Assembly (NCBI RefSeq): GCF_000281045.1
Contig: NW_008246098.1
Location: 1 to 42,538, forward strand
Length of the DNA: 42,538 nucleotides
Source: Saprolegnia diclina VS20
Lineage: Eukaryota; Oomycota; Saprolegniomycetes; Saprolegniales; Saprolegniaceae
Direction of reading: 5' to 3'
Below the pieces are notes generated by a model. It was not told the DNA's origin and searched no databases. It worked only from the letters and a program-made list of their open reading frames with translations. This document shows positions 22,107 through 31,595 of the stretch, piece after piece (within the stretch, counting starts at the first letter, position 1; every line of letters starts with the position of its first letter). The position numbers and the translations under genes were made by a program.

Positions 22107-22114
22107 ATCCGGAT
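22107..22114. promoter_or_regulatory. ATCCGGAT palindrome upstream of the zinc-knuckle gene
   Basis: A perfect palindrome in the context GTATCCGGATAG, identical in core to the site before SF3B3. Confidence 0.4.
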
Positions 22115-22470
22115 AGTTCAGTCGACTTCTCAACTGAAGACTACTGGCGATCGACTAACTAGATAATCACTGCTATCAAAAGCAAGATGGCTGAAATCCC
22201 GCGAGCAGCTTGAGACAAACCAAGAGCCCTCGCTCTTGATGCGATGATACGATGCTGCCAGCGCTACGATATTGAGCCGTTGGCAACAGCTCAGCGGTGC
22301 CTTCCGCGCGTTGTTCTCCATATTTCATTCCGATCAGCACCATCCTCACGCCACAGCCACAACTGCAAAGTTTTTGTAGTATTGCCGTCGCCGTCTGGTC
22401 GCATCTCACTTAGCGTATAAGATAAATATGTGATATGTAATACCCTTGATAATGGTCACGTCCACAACGA

Positions 22471-22512
22471 GTTTACACCATGGAGTTTACACCCACTGGT
22501 TTACACCATGGA
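22471..22512 (+). repeat. 14-bp unit repeated three times
   Basis: GTTTACACC starts at 22471, 22485 and 22499. Units 1 and 3 are identical (GTTTACACCATGGA) and unit 2 differs at its end. The array sits about 95 bp before the longin-like start and could be a short minisatellite or clustered binding sites. Confidence 0.7.
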
Positions 22513-22604
22513 GCCGCAAGATTTTTCAAGTTAGTCGATTGCCGATGTTCAGTCGGTCGAACGAGACCATACGAGACTTCGAAAAAAGATCTGGCGGCCG
22601 CGAG

Positions 22605-23171
22605 ATGCACAGTGCGATCGTGACGACCGAGAAAGGTCACGTGCTCCTCGCGCGCTACTTCCGCGCGACGACGACCGAGGGAAAGCGTGCGTATGAGCAA
22701 GCACTCTTCGCTGCTGTGCAGTGGCCCGCGCTCGCGACAACTGAGTCGGCTACCGGCGACGCAGTCTTCTTCGCCGTGTGCCACAACCACTATGTTGTGT
22801 ACCGCAAACACGGCGACCTCGTGTGGTTCCTAGCCGGTGGCCTGGAGTATGACGAGCTTACTCGTTCGTATCGAATCATTATATGATCGCGCGGGTTCAT
22901 GTCGATGTCCAACTACTGTAGTGCACGACACACTCGTCACCATCCAAGCTGTCGCCGCAGCTCACATGGAGAAGCGTTGCACGGAAGCGCTTTTTCTCGC
23001 TAATCACTCAAAGATTGTTGTCGCGCTTGACGATATGATTCACGAGGTAGCGTGCGACGTTTGAAACGTGATGAGTATAAAGAAGATTGCTACTAGGGTC
23101 ATCTCGACGTGACGGAGGTGCAAAGTGTGCTGCAGATGACGAAGCTAAAGCCATATCCTACCAAGGTGTGA
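22605..23171 (+). CDS. Longin-type small coat/adaptor subunit (sigma/zeta-like)
   Basis: Three exons (22605-22863, 22922-23046, 23097-23171) encode 152 residues, the usual size of clathrin-adaptor sigma and COPI zeta subunits. The start MHSAIVTTEKGHVLLARYF is a typical first longin strand. VFFAVCHNHYVVYRKHGDLVWF matches the central strands, and KIVVALDDMIHEGHLDVTEV matches the zeta-type end (compare FLAVDEIVDEG in COPI zeta). Overall divergence is larger than I expect for canonical AP or COPI subunits, so it could belong to a less common coat such as TSET. It would act in vesicle-coat assembly on cytosolic membrane faces. The final codons KV then TGA sit where another donor (GTGTGA) could be read, so the C-terminus is slightly uncertain. 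Confidence 0.68.
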
Positions 23172-23252
23172 CTGCGCACGAATTACGTGTATATATATAT
23201 CAGTTCGCTACTACTCTAATCACAATGAAAGATCATGTATGCCGGGATGTAA

Positions 23253-23474
23253 GTGGGGTTTTTCTATGCGTCGTGGCCCGGGTACTGCGCAACCCATTTC
23301 GACTTGACCGTGAGTATGCGCCACTCGTTCGTATATGACGACGATGTCTCGCTTTGGCACGACGAGTCCATCATGCTCTTGATTGACGTGCAAATGTGCC
23401 CGCTCTTGGGCTGCCCGCACTGCCGGCACTTGTACTCCTACATTGGCATGAGTGCGAAAACAGAGCTTCATTGA
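23253..23474 (+). CDS. Orphan coding exon, gene start not found
   Basis: This reading has strongly GC-rich third positions and encodes FYASWPGYCATHFDLT followed by RHSFVYDDDVSLWHDES and a Cys/His segment CPLLGCPHCRHLYSY, ending at TGA 23474. A stop immediately precedes it, and no good acceptor or ATG lies at the 5' edge. The first internal ATG is at 23316, which would give a 52-residue protein. It may be the last exon of a gene whose earlier exon I could not find, or a shortened gene. It overlaps the convergent proline-rich gene by seven bases. I do not recognise the family. Confidence 0.4.
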   Translation: MGFFYASWPGYCATHFDLTVSMRHSFVYDDDVSLWHDESIMLLIDVQMCPLLGCPHCRHLYSYIGMSAKTELH

Positions 23475-24478
23475 AGACGCACCCGCTTCTCCCGACGCTC
23501 GCTGCCGTCAGTTGTGCTGCTGCTGGGCGAATTGGGCACCGATCGGATATTGACGGCCTCAAAAGTCGAGGATAAACCAGAGCTCAAGGCTGGGCTGGCA
23601 GGCATCGGTGGCTGCATGTGACCCATGTCGCCACCAGTGTACATCATACTCGGGTACAAGTTGAACTAGTGGAATATCGTGAGGGGATATTGTCATGTGC
23701 ATGAGAGTAATACCATTGGGGGAGGCGCCATGGACATGCCCATTTGAAGTGGCGACATCGAACCCATGGCCATCGAGTTGTGGACCGGCGATGTGGGCGG
23801 AAAGCCCATGGTAGCGCCACCCGCGAGAGGCGAACCTGGGAAGAAACCCGGGTTGGGCTGCTGAAGCATCTGCGCAAAGTTGGACGAGAGGTGCGAGAGG
23901 TCAACCGAGTTGTTGTAGACGTGGCGGTGGCCGTGGTTTGGCGGCGCCATAATTGGGAGGAGCTCTGGAATCGGGTTTGGCTCCATGTCGTCTTCTTCCT
24001 GCTTCAGCGGCGTGTACGGAATTGGCTCCGGAATTTCCGTCGGCACGAGAAGCACAGGAGGCATCGAGAGGTCGAGCCCGAGGCCTTTAATCGTTTCAGT
24101 TTTGGGCGCGGGTGTCACAAATGTCGTGGTCGTCGCCGCAGCGCGCGGAGAGTAGAAGTCTTGCATGAAGTCGTCGACCTGGTTGTTTACGGCGGCCATG
24201 TCGATCTTGTCTTCAGGTGGCCGAGGGTAGAAGTCGAGGTTCTGCGATCTCCGCTTTTGGAAGCTGATGCTAGGCTTTCGCTTCAACACATGCGGTCGCG
24301 TAGCGTGCGACTTGGCTTGTGAGGGCGGAGGCGGCTTGACCTCGACGACGATGGGCTCATCGAGGAAGGGGTCATCGTTGTATGAGATGCCACCACCAGA
24401 TATGTCGAGGAGATCCGAGAACGTGAGGTTACTTCCCATCTCATTGAGAGCGTCTGCGCTGGGGCCTGTCGTTGCCAT
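23468..24478 (-). CDS. Proline/methionine-rich low-complexity protein
   Basis: Two exons, read downward (24478-23714, 23665-23468), encode 320 residues; the 48-nt intron keeps phase 0. Near the N-terminus is LTFSDLLDISGGGISY followed by acidic and Pro-rich stretches. A basic patch (PHVLKRKPSISFQKRRSQN) could be a nuclear signal. The second half is Met/Pro/Gly-rich (QMGMSMAPPPM, GHMQPPMPASP) and the end is Ser/Thr-rich with RREKR. No globular domain is recognisable. The composition suits a disordered transcriptional co-regulator, as does its neighbour at 20981-22024, but that is inference. The first true ATG is at 24478; the in-frame GTG six bases earlier is unlikely to be used. Confidence 0.65.
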
Positions 24479-24994
24479 CGCCACTTCCTGGGAATGGCGA
24501 GAGCAAGAGCGAAATGGTCATCCGGATGTTTGCCTCGAAGGCTTCGGATACAAAGATTGAATCACTTTCGAGGACGCATCCGGATAAATTGGGCCAATCA
24601 GCAGCGAGTCTCAACCCACCCACAACATGCACAACTCGGCAGCCTGAGGAGCCAGGCTGAACGACATTCACGTCGACTACTACATGTATCACGGATAGCA
24701 CCAGGATGCGTCAATGGCATCGCGAGTAATATACCCGCACGATTGTTAGACAGACTTTTGCAACCGTGGGCTGTTGACGGGAGCAGTCTATTGCTCCTCA
24801 GCTGGACGACGTGAATAAACTGATGCAGCGCTTGCGGATCGCAAAGAAAAGCCATACCAGAAGCGACTTGGGTGGCCGACTCGGCACAATAATGATTAAA
24901 TTTGGTGTCTACAGGTTTACTAACTTGGCTGCAACTTTCTCCTTCGATCGGAAACGTTCTACTACACTGCAACGAACGAGTGCATGGGCAACGC
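24479..24994. other. Intergenic region between the proline-rich and RING-H2 genes
   Basis: This is upstream DNA of the proline-rich gene and downstream DNA of the first RING gene. Regulatory-type motifs cluster at 24520-24600. No ORF is convincing. Confidence 0.5.
24520..24600. promoter_or_regulatory. Two ATCCGGAT palindromes and a CCAAT box
   Basis: ATCCGGAT occurs at 24520-24527 and 24578-24585, and GCCAATCA at 24593-24600. They lie 42 to 122 bp upstream of the proline-rich protein start, the same arrangement as at other genes in the window. Confidence 0.45.
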
Positions 24995-25636
24995 TCAGCA
25001 CGACCGCGACCGCTTTCCAATGGGCGGTTGCGTTGGCTCGGGGAGGCTGCGCTTCGTGGCTGCGTCTTCTGCGACGAACGGTGACGACGGCGATGTGGTG
25101 CGAACGACTACTGCGTTAAGTTCACACGGAAACCGCTTCGCGTCTTGTGACTTGAGGGGCACGAGCGTCACATGCACAATCGTGCTGAGCGTGTCGCCGT
25201 CCAATACAGCGTCCATGACGTTGGGTGTGCTCAGGAGTGCGTCGGGTAGTACAACCGCTGTGTTGATGCCTCGGATTGCAAAGCTACCGTTAACTTCCTT
25301 TGGGAATTGGTGGCGGCACGTCGGGCAGGTGCTGCGAAGCTCCAGCCAAGGCGCAAGACAGGCTTCGTGGAATATGTGACCGCAAGACGCGCGCACAGCT
25401 ACGCCATTCTCGAGCTTCTGCATGCAGACAGTACAATCGCCGTCCGAAGCGAGTGGTGTGATCTGCTCGAGACGCATCGCTTTTTTGGCGGGCGTACTGT
25501 GCTTGAGGTAGGGCACAATGTAGCGCGTGATAAAGGTGACCCACGCTGGCGTGTGCAGCATCGCGACGATTTCCGAGAGACGTGAGGCTGCCGGCACCGT
25601 GTACTTGAGGCTCATGCGCACGTGCAGCGAGGCCAT
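24995..25636 (-). CDS. RING-H2 finger protein, probable E3 ubiquitin ligase
   Basis: A single exon of 213 residues. The ATG at 25636 was chosen because the paralogue at 27946-28611 begins to align shortly after it; an in-frame ATG at 25735 would add 33 unaligned residues. The N-terminal region holds AWVTFITRYIVPYLKHSTP, shared with the paralogue. A C3H2C3 RING-H2 spans residues 68-107 (CTVC, CGHIFHEAC, CPTC). After it come HQFPKEVNGSFAIRGINTA and a beta-type segment, TLSTIVHVTLVPLKSQ, also shared with the paralogue. RING-H2 proteins recruit E2 enzymes to ubiquitinate substrates; the target is unknown. No transmembrane segment is evident. Confidence 0.85.
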   Translation of the reverse strand: MASLHVRMSLKYTVPAASRLSEIVAMLHTPAWVTFITRYIVPYLKHSTPAKKAMRLEQITPLASDGDCTVCMQKLENGVAVRASCGHIFHEACLAPWLELRSTCPTCRHQFPKEVNGSFAIRGINTAVVLPDALLSTPNVMDAVLDGDTLSTIVHVTLVPLKSQDAKRFPCELNAVVVRTTSPSSPFVAEDAATKRSLPEPTQPPIGKRSRSC

Positions 25637-26547
25637 GTCGTTTGCGAGATACGTTGGAAGACCAAGAATAATGCTACGACAATGGACCCGCGACGAGTGG
25701 AAGCTCACAAGAAAGAAGGCATGCGACATGTGCAACGGCCTGTCTGGCCGGTCTGACTCGTGTCTTTACAAGTGGCATGTATGCTCCCCAGTGTTGCTAC
25801 GGGCAAAGAGTATCTCCACGGTGCTGCTCTTGTTGTTGTTGTAGGGACGGGGTTGGGTGGATCGAAGTGTCGGAGCCAAATTGCCGCTTGCCAGTGGTGC
25901 GTGGACGGAATGTGCGAAATGCCATACCTCGTGCCACTCTGCGCGTCCGGCGCCTGCACCTTGTTTGCTTGTGCGAAGGGACGTCCTTGAGTCCTGTCCT
26001 TGTTTGATGTAAACGTATCGTGCGCGACATGCATTCTATACATTGTGGTCGCCCCAGGCGTGCGTTGGCGTCACCACTGCGTGAGTGTGTACAGTGTAAT
26101 GACTCAGCGTGACAAACGTGAATTTCACATTTCCCACAGTGATTTTGGTTGAAATAAGGAGGTGGGAAACCCAACGTTGATACTTGTATCATTCACAGCG
26201 TTGTGAAGCCTACTGCGAGCCAGCTTTGCGAGCCAAACGCGGGGTTGAGAACGGAATCAAACTAATAGTGCTGGAGATCGTAGAACGAGCAGTCCTTGAA
26301 GCCGCAGGACTCAGACGACGCTCAGTGGGTGTACTGGTGGTTTACGTGAGCACAGATCGAAGTGGGCAAGTACCGGTAAGCTCGTTGGGCACTGTGCTGA
26401 GTGAATATGTCCCGACCGGAGCTCTCGCCTGGGTGCTGTTGGTTGTTCAAGTGAGTCTATTTAGATATAATTTACACTGAACTGTTTTTGGGGGTGGTGG
26501 ACTTTCGATTCAGAGCGTGTTGTGCTAGACGGCAGCAGCGGCAAGGC
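25637..26547. other. Intergenic region upstream of the first RING-H2 gene
   Basis: No coding signal is supported; a 98-codon plus-strand ORF at 26184-26480 has no conserved feature. The composition is less GC-biased than in the genes. Confidence 0.45.
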
Positions 26548-26799
26548 TTAGCCGTGTTGAAGGCGAGGCGTATGGATGGCGCAAGCCGGGACGAAGTGGT
26601 CACGAAGCCAGGCATCGTGGCGCAGGGCGTTCATTATTTGGAAGAGGCACATCGCTTGGGTATTCAGCATCACGATGAAGATGCATCTTGGTCAAGAACG
26701 CGGCGCGGGTGGCGGCCGCTTCACGACGGGGTTGAAGCGCCATAGGACGCGAGTGAAACCGATGTGACCTCTCGTGCGGAAACTCTTCGATGCGACCTC
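26548..26799 (-). pseudogene. Coding-like segment with an in-frame stop
   Basis: On the minus strand one frame has strongly GC-rich third positions. It reads GFTRVLWRFNPVVKRPPPAP, then a single TGA (26694-26692), then IFIVMLNTQAMCLFQIMNAL and RHDAWLRDHFVPACA to a stop at 26548. That looks like a decayed coding sequence, perhaps linked to the LINE fragment next to it on the same strand. I do not recognise the family. Two similar 15-bp stretches (GAGAGGTCGCATCGA and GAGAGGTCACATCGG) lie near its 5' edge. Confidence 0.4.
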
Positions 26800-26880
26800 T
26801 CAGATCGAGCGCCAGCCAGTCAAGCAGCAACTGGTGCCGATGGAACAATAGCTAGCTCGCAGTACTCACAAATGTTAATG

Positions 26881-27872
26881 TCACGCATTTTGGATTTCCC
26901 CGGCTTGTTGGTAACTCGCCCGCCGCCACCGTACACTCAACGGCATCCCCGTTCCACCAGACGGGAGCCTCGGGACACGGTCGTTTCGGGTGAGCCAGAC
27001 AGTGTGCAGCACACAGACGCGTAGGATCGGCCCCATCACGTCGACCGCGCGTCGGCGGTAGCGTTGGGCCGTCACCGGCGGTTCAAACAAGAGTGCGTGC
27101 AGCGTCGTGGGGAGCTCCAGTTCCAGCGCATCGACGAGAGGCCTAAAGACGGGCCAGGCTGCATTGAAAAATTCGCAGCGGAGCAGTAAGTGCTCGTACG
27201 TATTGGGTGCACTGCAGCTCGGGCATCCTTGAGTGTCTTCTCCCAGGAAGTCGAGCCGGGTGCGGACAGCGACAGCGCCCAGCACGATGCGGTACATGAA
27301 GTCCGCGAAGCGCGGCAGGATGTGGTCGGGCTGACGGTACTCTGCGGCAGCGGCCACCGCAGCGGGCATCATGTAGTGATCGTCGGGGAGCTGGAGATAC
27401 CGCGTGGGAAGGAAGCAGGTGGGCGCGGCGTCGCGGCGTCGGTGTCCTGCGCCCCGCAACGTTGCCGTTGCCAGCGGCGTGATCTGGCCAAAATTCGCCA
27501 TTCCGGCGCGGCGTCCACGTCGCGTTCCGGCACTTGGTCGAGGCAGGTAGTGGCTTGCGTCATCGCCTGGAGCCAGACCACCGTGGGTGGGCGTACAGGA
27601 GGCTCCCTATCAGAGCATCGGGCGCGGACCAGACGTGTGAAGGCGTCGAAAGACTGGCTGGCCGCGCGTATGTGCAAGACGTGCGCGAAACCGGCGCGAG
27701 CCAAATTGCGGGCGTATTGCGTCGCGTAACTCGATGTCAAGGGGCGCAGTGCGGCGGCACACGGGAGGAACGCGTTGTGCCACAATGGTTGGTCGTGCCT
27801 GGGTACTGTTAGTACTGTCGTCGCAAACCAAGTCGTGCGATTATATACGACAGATGATGTGATACACGACAA
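26881..27872 (-). mobile_element. LINE (non-LTR retrotransposon) fragment, 5'-truncated and decayed
   Basis: The minus strand carries the C-terminal part of a LINE ORF2. From about 27800 to 27400 one frame reads PLWHNAFLPCAAALRPL and continues ARNLARAGFAHVLHI, typical of the region after the reverse-transcriptase core. From about 27400 to 26881 another frame reads RFADFMYRIVLGAVAVRTRL and then a zinc-binding motif CPSC...YEHLLLRC, the zf-RVT domain found at the ends of such polyproteins. At least one frame change separates the parts. The RT catalytic core is absent, as expected for a 5'-truncated copy. It lies between two paralogous RING-H2 genes. I could not place its exact 3' end or a poly-A tail. 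Confidence 0.75.
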
Positions 27873-27945
27873 ACGTTAACATAAATATACTTCAATCGAC
27901 ATATCGGTCGGTTGTGCTACTTGCGACTTGCTTGGTACATGCGGC

Positions 27946-28611
27946 TCAGACGACGCGCGGATGCTTCGTGTTGACAGCGACATCGCCGTTTTTACGCTTT
28001 GCGACGCGGGCTTCTATGTGCTGTGCCAGCGTGCATTGTGGCACAGCGACCGCGTTGAGCTCGCAAGGAAATGACTGTTGCTCCAAAAGATGCGCGACTG
28101 GGACGAGCGACACGTGTACAATGGCCTTGACCGTCTTTCCGCTCAGATCAAATGCCTGCAGGGCCGTGGGGGTGATCGCATCATCGACGTCTTCAACAAT
28201 GAGTGCCGTGTTGATGCCGTGAATCGCATACCGCCCCGAGAACTCGTTCTGGAGCCGATGACGGCAGGTCGGACAAGTGCTGCGCATGCGCAACCAAGCG
28301 TCGATGCAGTTCGCGTGGAAAAGGTGCCCGCACGGCAGCTTCACAGCATCGTTCATAACGCCCATGCAAATGACACACTCGTCGTCGCAAGCGCATCTCA
28401 CGTTTTCGAGGCTGGCGAGGACCTCCTTGTTGACGGGCGTCGACGTTTTGAGATATGGCACGACATACCGAATCATAAAGTTGACCCATGCTGCGCTGCG
28501 GAAAAGACCGAGAACGTCCCGGACCGTCACATCCTCGGGCGCGGGGTATCGCACATTCACGCGCACGTTGAGACCGTTGGGCGGCCCGCTTGCCACGTCC
28601 TTCTTCATCAT
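27946..28611 (-). CDS. RING-H2 finger protein, paralogue of 24995-25636
   Basis: A single exon of 221 residues. The start at 28611 (MMKKDVASGPP) is the upstream of two adjacent ATGs; the frame is open further up without similarity to the paralogue. AWVNFMIRYVVPYLKTSTP, the RING-H2 at residues 79-116 (CVIC, CGHLFHANC, CPTC), SGRYAIHGINTA and IVHVSLVPV parallel the first RING gene in order and spacing, and both proteins end in a basic Arg/Lys tail. The pair therefore arose by duplication and is now separated by the decayed LINE. It is presumably an E3 ubiquitin ligase with an unknown substrate. Confidence 0.85.
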   Translation of the reverse strand: MMKKDVASGPPNGLNVRVNVRYPAPEDVTVRDVLGLFRSAAWVNFMIRYVVPYLKTSTPVNKEVLASLENVRCACDDECVICMGVMNDAVKLPCGHLFHANCIDAWLRMRSTCPTCRHRLQNEFSGRYAIHGINTALIVEDVDDAITPTALQAFDLSGKTVKAIVHVSLVPVAHLLEQQSFPCELNAVAVPQCTLAQHIEARVAKRKNGDVAVNTKHPRVV

Positions 28612-29237
28612 GACACTGCAGATCTTAAACTGAAATTTACATGGTTTTGCTTCTCTACTGGAGTTTTGTATGCAGCCCAATCCACCTCGTCGAGAACTTT
28701 TTTACTTTCAGCCGGCTTCGAATTTTGGATCCACTTCCTTTTTGTAAATGAAAAATCGAACGCGTCGCGTGCAGCTGTCGGTCGAGTGGGGCAGGTTCGA
28801 AACGGCATGGTCGCTACCCATGCCCAATACTATAAGTATAGTACAATACCACGCCCCAATGCCGGGCAGCTATGCCGGGCTTGATGCGACAGCATCGACC
28901 AGAACCGACCTCCTTTTTGTGAGGATGCGCATTCCCGGGTGCGCTCTCGTGGCAATTAGAGAGATTTCGGAGCATCTCACCACGGGCGACGTTATCTGCC
29001 GCAGTTAATTTTATTTTCTAGATTGCAGTCGTGTTGCAGAGCATGGCGACTGGGAAAGACCACGGATGAATTGGGATGAATTGCGCTCAAGAGATGAGTT
29101 TTGGGTGAATTCCCCACAGTACTTGTGTATTGAGTGGGGATTGGCGTAAAATGAATTTATATTGACCAATCATTTGCGATGTCGAGAACGCCTCCGCGAT
29201 TGGCACGATTGCTTCGTGGACATTCCTTGCCGCCACC
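28612..29237. other. Shared divergent promoter of the RING-H2 and ISCA2 genes
   Basis: The 626 bp hold no supported coding sequence. GACCAATCA at 29164-29172 is a CCAAT box about 70 bp before the ISCA2 start, and the ATG context GCCACCATG is Kozak-like. Confidence 0.5.
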
Positions 29238-29796
29238 ATGTTGCGCTCCATCGCCTGCGGTCTCAGCCGTGCTGCCCGCCCAGCGCGTCGTCACTTCTCG
29301 TCGGACCTCAACTTGCCCGACATCATTATCACGCGGGACGCTGTGAAGGTACATGTACTATCGACGCGCGGTAGGCTAATGCAGCGAAGCAATTGAATAA
29401 GTTAAACGCGACGGCGAACCCGAAGCAGTACCTGCGCGTGGCCGTTGAAGGAGGTGGCTGCTCCGGCTTCCAGTACGTCTTGACTTTGGAGCACGGCACA
29501 CGAGGTACTTTGCTTTATCATATCCCTGCGAGTTGGTTCTCAATTTGCGTGGGTAGAGGAAGACGACCAGGCATTCGAGAAGGATGGCGCCGAGGTTGTC
29601 GTCGACGCCACATCTATGGAGTTTCTCAAAGGCAAGATGCTTCGACTCAGATTACAAGCCTAGCTCAATTACTACACCTCTAGGCAGCACGGTGGATTTC
29701 GTGCAGGAGCTCATTCGCAGCTCGTTCTCTGTCATCAATAACCCGAACGCTGTCAGTGGCTGTGGTTGCGGCACATCGTTCGAACTCAAGGAGTAA
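29238..29796 (+). CDS. ISCA2: Mitochondrial iron-sulfur cluster assembly protein ISCA2
   Basis: Four exons (29238-29348, 29390-29504, 29557-29631, 29684-29796) encode 137 residues. The N-terminus, [20 protein letters not shown], is a typical arginine-rich mitochondrial presequence. The HesB/IscA domain follows with the first cluster cysteine in [11 protein letters not shown], then [33 protein letters not shown] and the paired cysteines in [11 protein letters not shown]. The SFxVxNNP wording points to ISCA2 rather than ISCA1. ISCA proteins work late in mitochondrial 4Fe-4S assembly. Intron 3 (29632-29683) begins GCAAG, a GC-AG intron. Intron 1 is modelled as 41 nt ending AAG because that join aligns best with the family; a 26-nt alternative ending TAG at 29374 would add five residues. 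Confidence 0.93.
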
Positions 29797-29847
29797 TAGG
29801 AAGACTGCATTTTTCTGTGTACTACGTAGTAATTGCGTTTGTGCATT

Positions 29848-31595
29848 TTACTCCCAGAGTACCAGACACCCGTTCTTATCACAGGATGCGAGGAGACGAC
29901 CGTCAGGACTCCACATGCAGCTTACAACCGCACCCGTGTGTGTATCCTTGTTCTCGCGCCACACTTTCTGCGAGAGCGCGTCCCAGATAAGCACCGCCCT
30001 AATATTAGTCAGCGTTTGATATGTTCAAAGCGGAAATCGAGCGAGGATTACCCGGACGTACTGCCGGCAGCGAGATACGCTCCATCCGGCGTCAGCGACG
30101 CCTTCGACCAGTTGAAGCCGCAGATGTAGTTTGGAGCGGTGTATGTCCCGAGCTCACCATACGTTCTGGCATCGAGAAGCTTGAGGGCATTGTCGCGGGA
30201 GTTGGTGAGCAGTTTGTAGCCATCCTACATATTGGGACGTTCTGGGGCAGCCATTGATATAGAACGGTACGCTGGCATAGGACACGGACGTAATTTGATC
30301 GCTGTGCACGTCGCTGAGCTCCCGAATGGGTGCCTTTGTGCGGGCATCCCAGAATCGCACGGCGCCGTCTTGGTGCGCACTTGCAAACTGTCCGCCAACG
30401 CCAACGGCTATGTCGTTGCAAGTCGACCTGCACAAGCTGATGTAAGGAACTCTTCAAGTCCCGAGGAACGCACCGGCAGCTAAAGCTTTTAAGGTTCCGG
30501 CCGCTCACAACGTCCCAGACACGAATCGATCGGTCGGCCCCGCCCGTCAAGACTTCGTTGGCTCGATCGAGGAGGAACTCGGCGGCGTAAACTTTTCCCT
30601 AGTATACCCCATGGATTCAATGGTATCGCAAGATGGACGTACTTTGTGTCCAAGCAACGTGTGAGCAATGCGTCCCGTGCCTACGCGCCAAACTTGGCAG
30701 ATGCGATCGCAGCCAGTGCCTACAACGACGTCAAGTGATCACGGTTGCCTCGGGGTCGTGTACCGAGCACGAGCTCGCCGTCCTCAGATACACGGACGCA
30801 GATGAGCGGTTGGGACATGCCAAGACCGCGGTAATCAGCCTTTGCTTGGCACGAGTGGGCGTCCCACGCGCGCACGGTACCATCGCTGCTGGCGGAGAAG
30901 ACGACCTTCCCGGATCCGTTGAAGCAAACGCTGTTGACTTCGGTCGCGTGTGCACGGATGCTTTTTCCATGCTGAAGTGAGACGAGGCTCGAAAGCCCTC
31001 CGCCCGCTGGAAGCTCGTCGCGCCGCATAGCCTCCTGTCGCAAGGGCGCCGGCTTTAGCTCCTACACGCCATCAACGTCACAAAACTGGCTACTAGTATG
31101 TTTCGGAGCGGGCACCGGTTCTTGCAACATGATCTCCGCCATCATCTTGCTTTTCTGGACGAGCACCAACTCGAGCTCGCGCACGCGGCGGCGAAATTCT
31201 TCGGCTTCTTGCTCCGCAAGCTCAGCGCGAACGCGCTGCCGGTTAAGCTCCTCGCTACGCACAACACGTTGAGCTTCGTAGATGGAGGCGAGTGAGGTAT
31301 ACCGTAGTACGTGCATCTCCTTCTCCATCTCTTTGCCCGTTGAATCCATGTCATAGATCTTGCCCTGAAGCTGAAGGAGCTGCTCGTCCTTCAGCGCGAC
31401 CGTCCGTGTTGGCGACGCCAGCGGCACCGCCTGGAGCTGATGTAGCTTCTGGTTTTGCGAGGTGACATACTGCAGCTGCGCCATCATTTGCTGGTACGAT
31501 GCGATAAGAGCTGCGAAAGAGTCTGTCTCGCGCTGGTTGCGCTGGTTCAGGCGTGCCGCCATGGCCGCGAGTCCAGCGCGATCTTCTGATCGCAT
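29848..31595 (-). CDS. ATG16: Autophagy protein 16 (coiled coil plus WD40)
   Basis: Seven exons, read downward (31595-31116, 31061-30764, 30719-30643, 30598-30474, 30427-30271, 30224-30052, 29998-29848), encode 486 residues. The short N-terminal helix (LNQRNQRETDSFAALIASY) fits the ATG5-binding region. A coiled coil spans roughly residues 60-160, followed by a seven-bladed WD40 domain. Blades follow ATG16L1 closely: AHTLLGHKGKVYAAEFLLD, TGGADRSIRVWD, STCNDIAVGVGGQFASAHQD, YKLLTNSRDNALKLLDARTY, WSKASLTPDGAYLAAGS and the terminal SCDKNGCLVLWE. With ATG5-ATG12 it directs ATG8 lipidation to the growing autophagosome. It is shorter than human ATG16L1, mainly in the linker. Intron 6 has a good branch site (CTGACTAAT). 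The gene ends 51 bp from ISCA2. Confidence 0.92.

Larger units (their letters stand above)
22025..22604. other. Shared divergent promoter region
   Basis: The region lies between the zinc-knuckle gene (minus) and the longin-like gene (plus). It holds an ATCCGGAT palindrome and a 14-bp triple repeat, both listed separately. No coding signal is supported. Confidence 0.5.
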
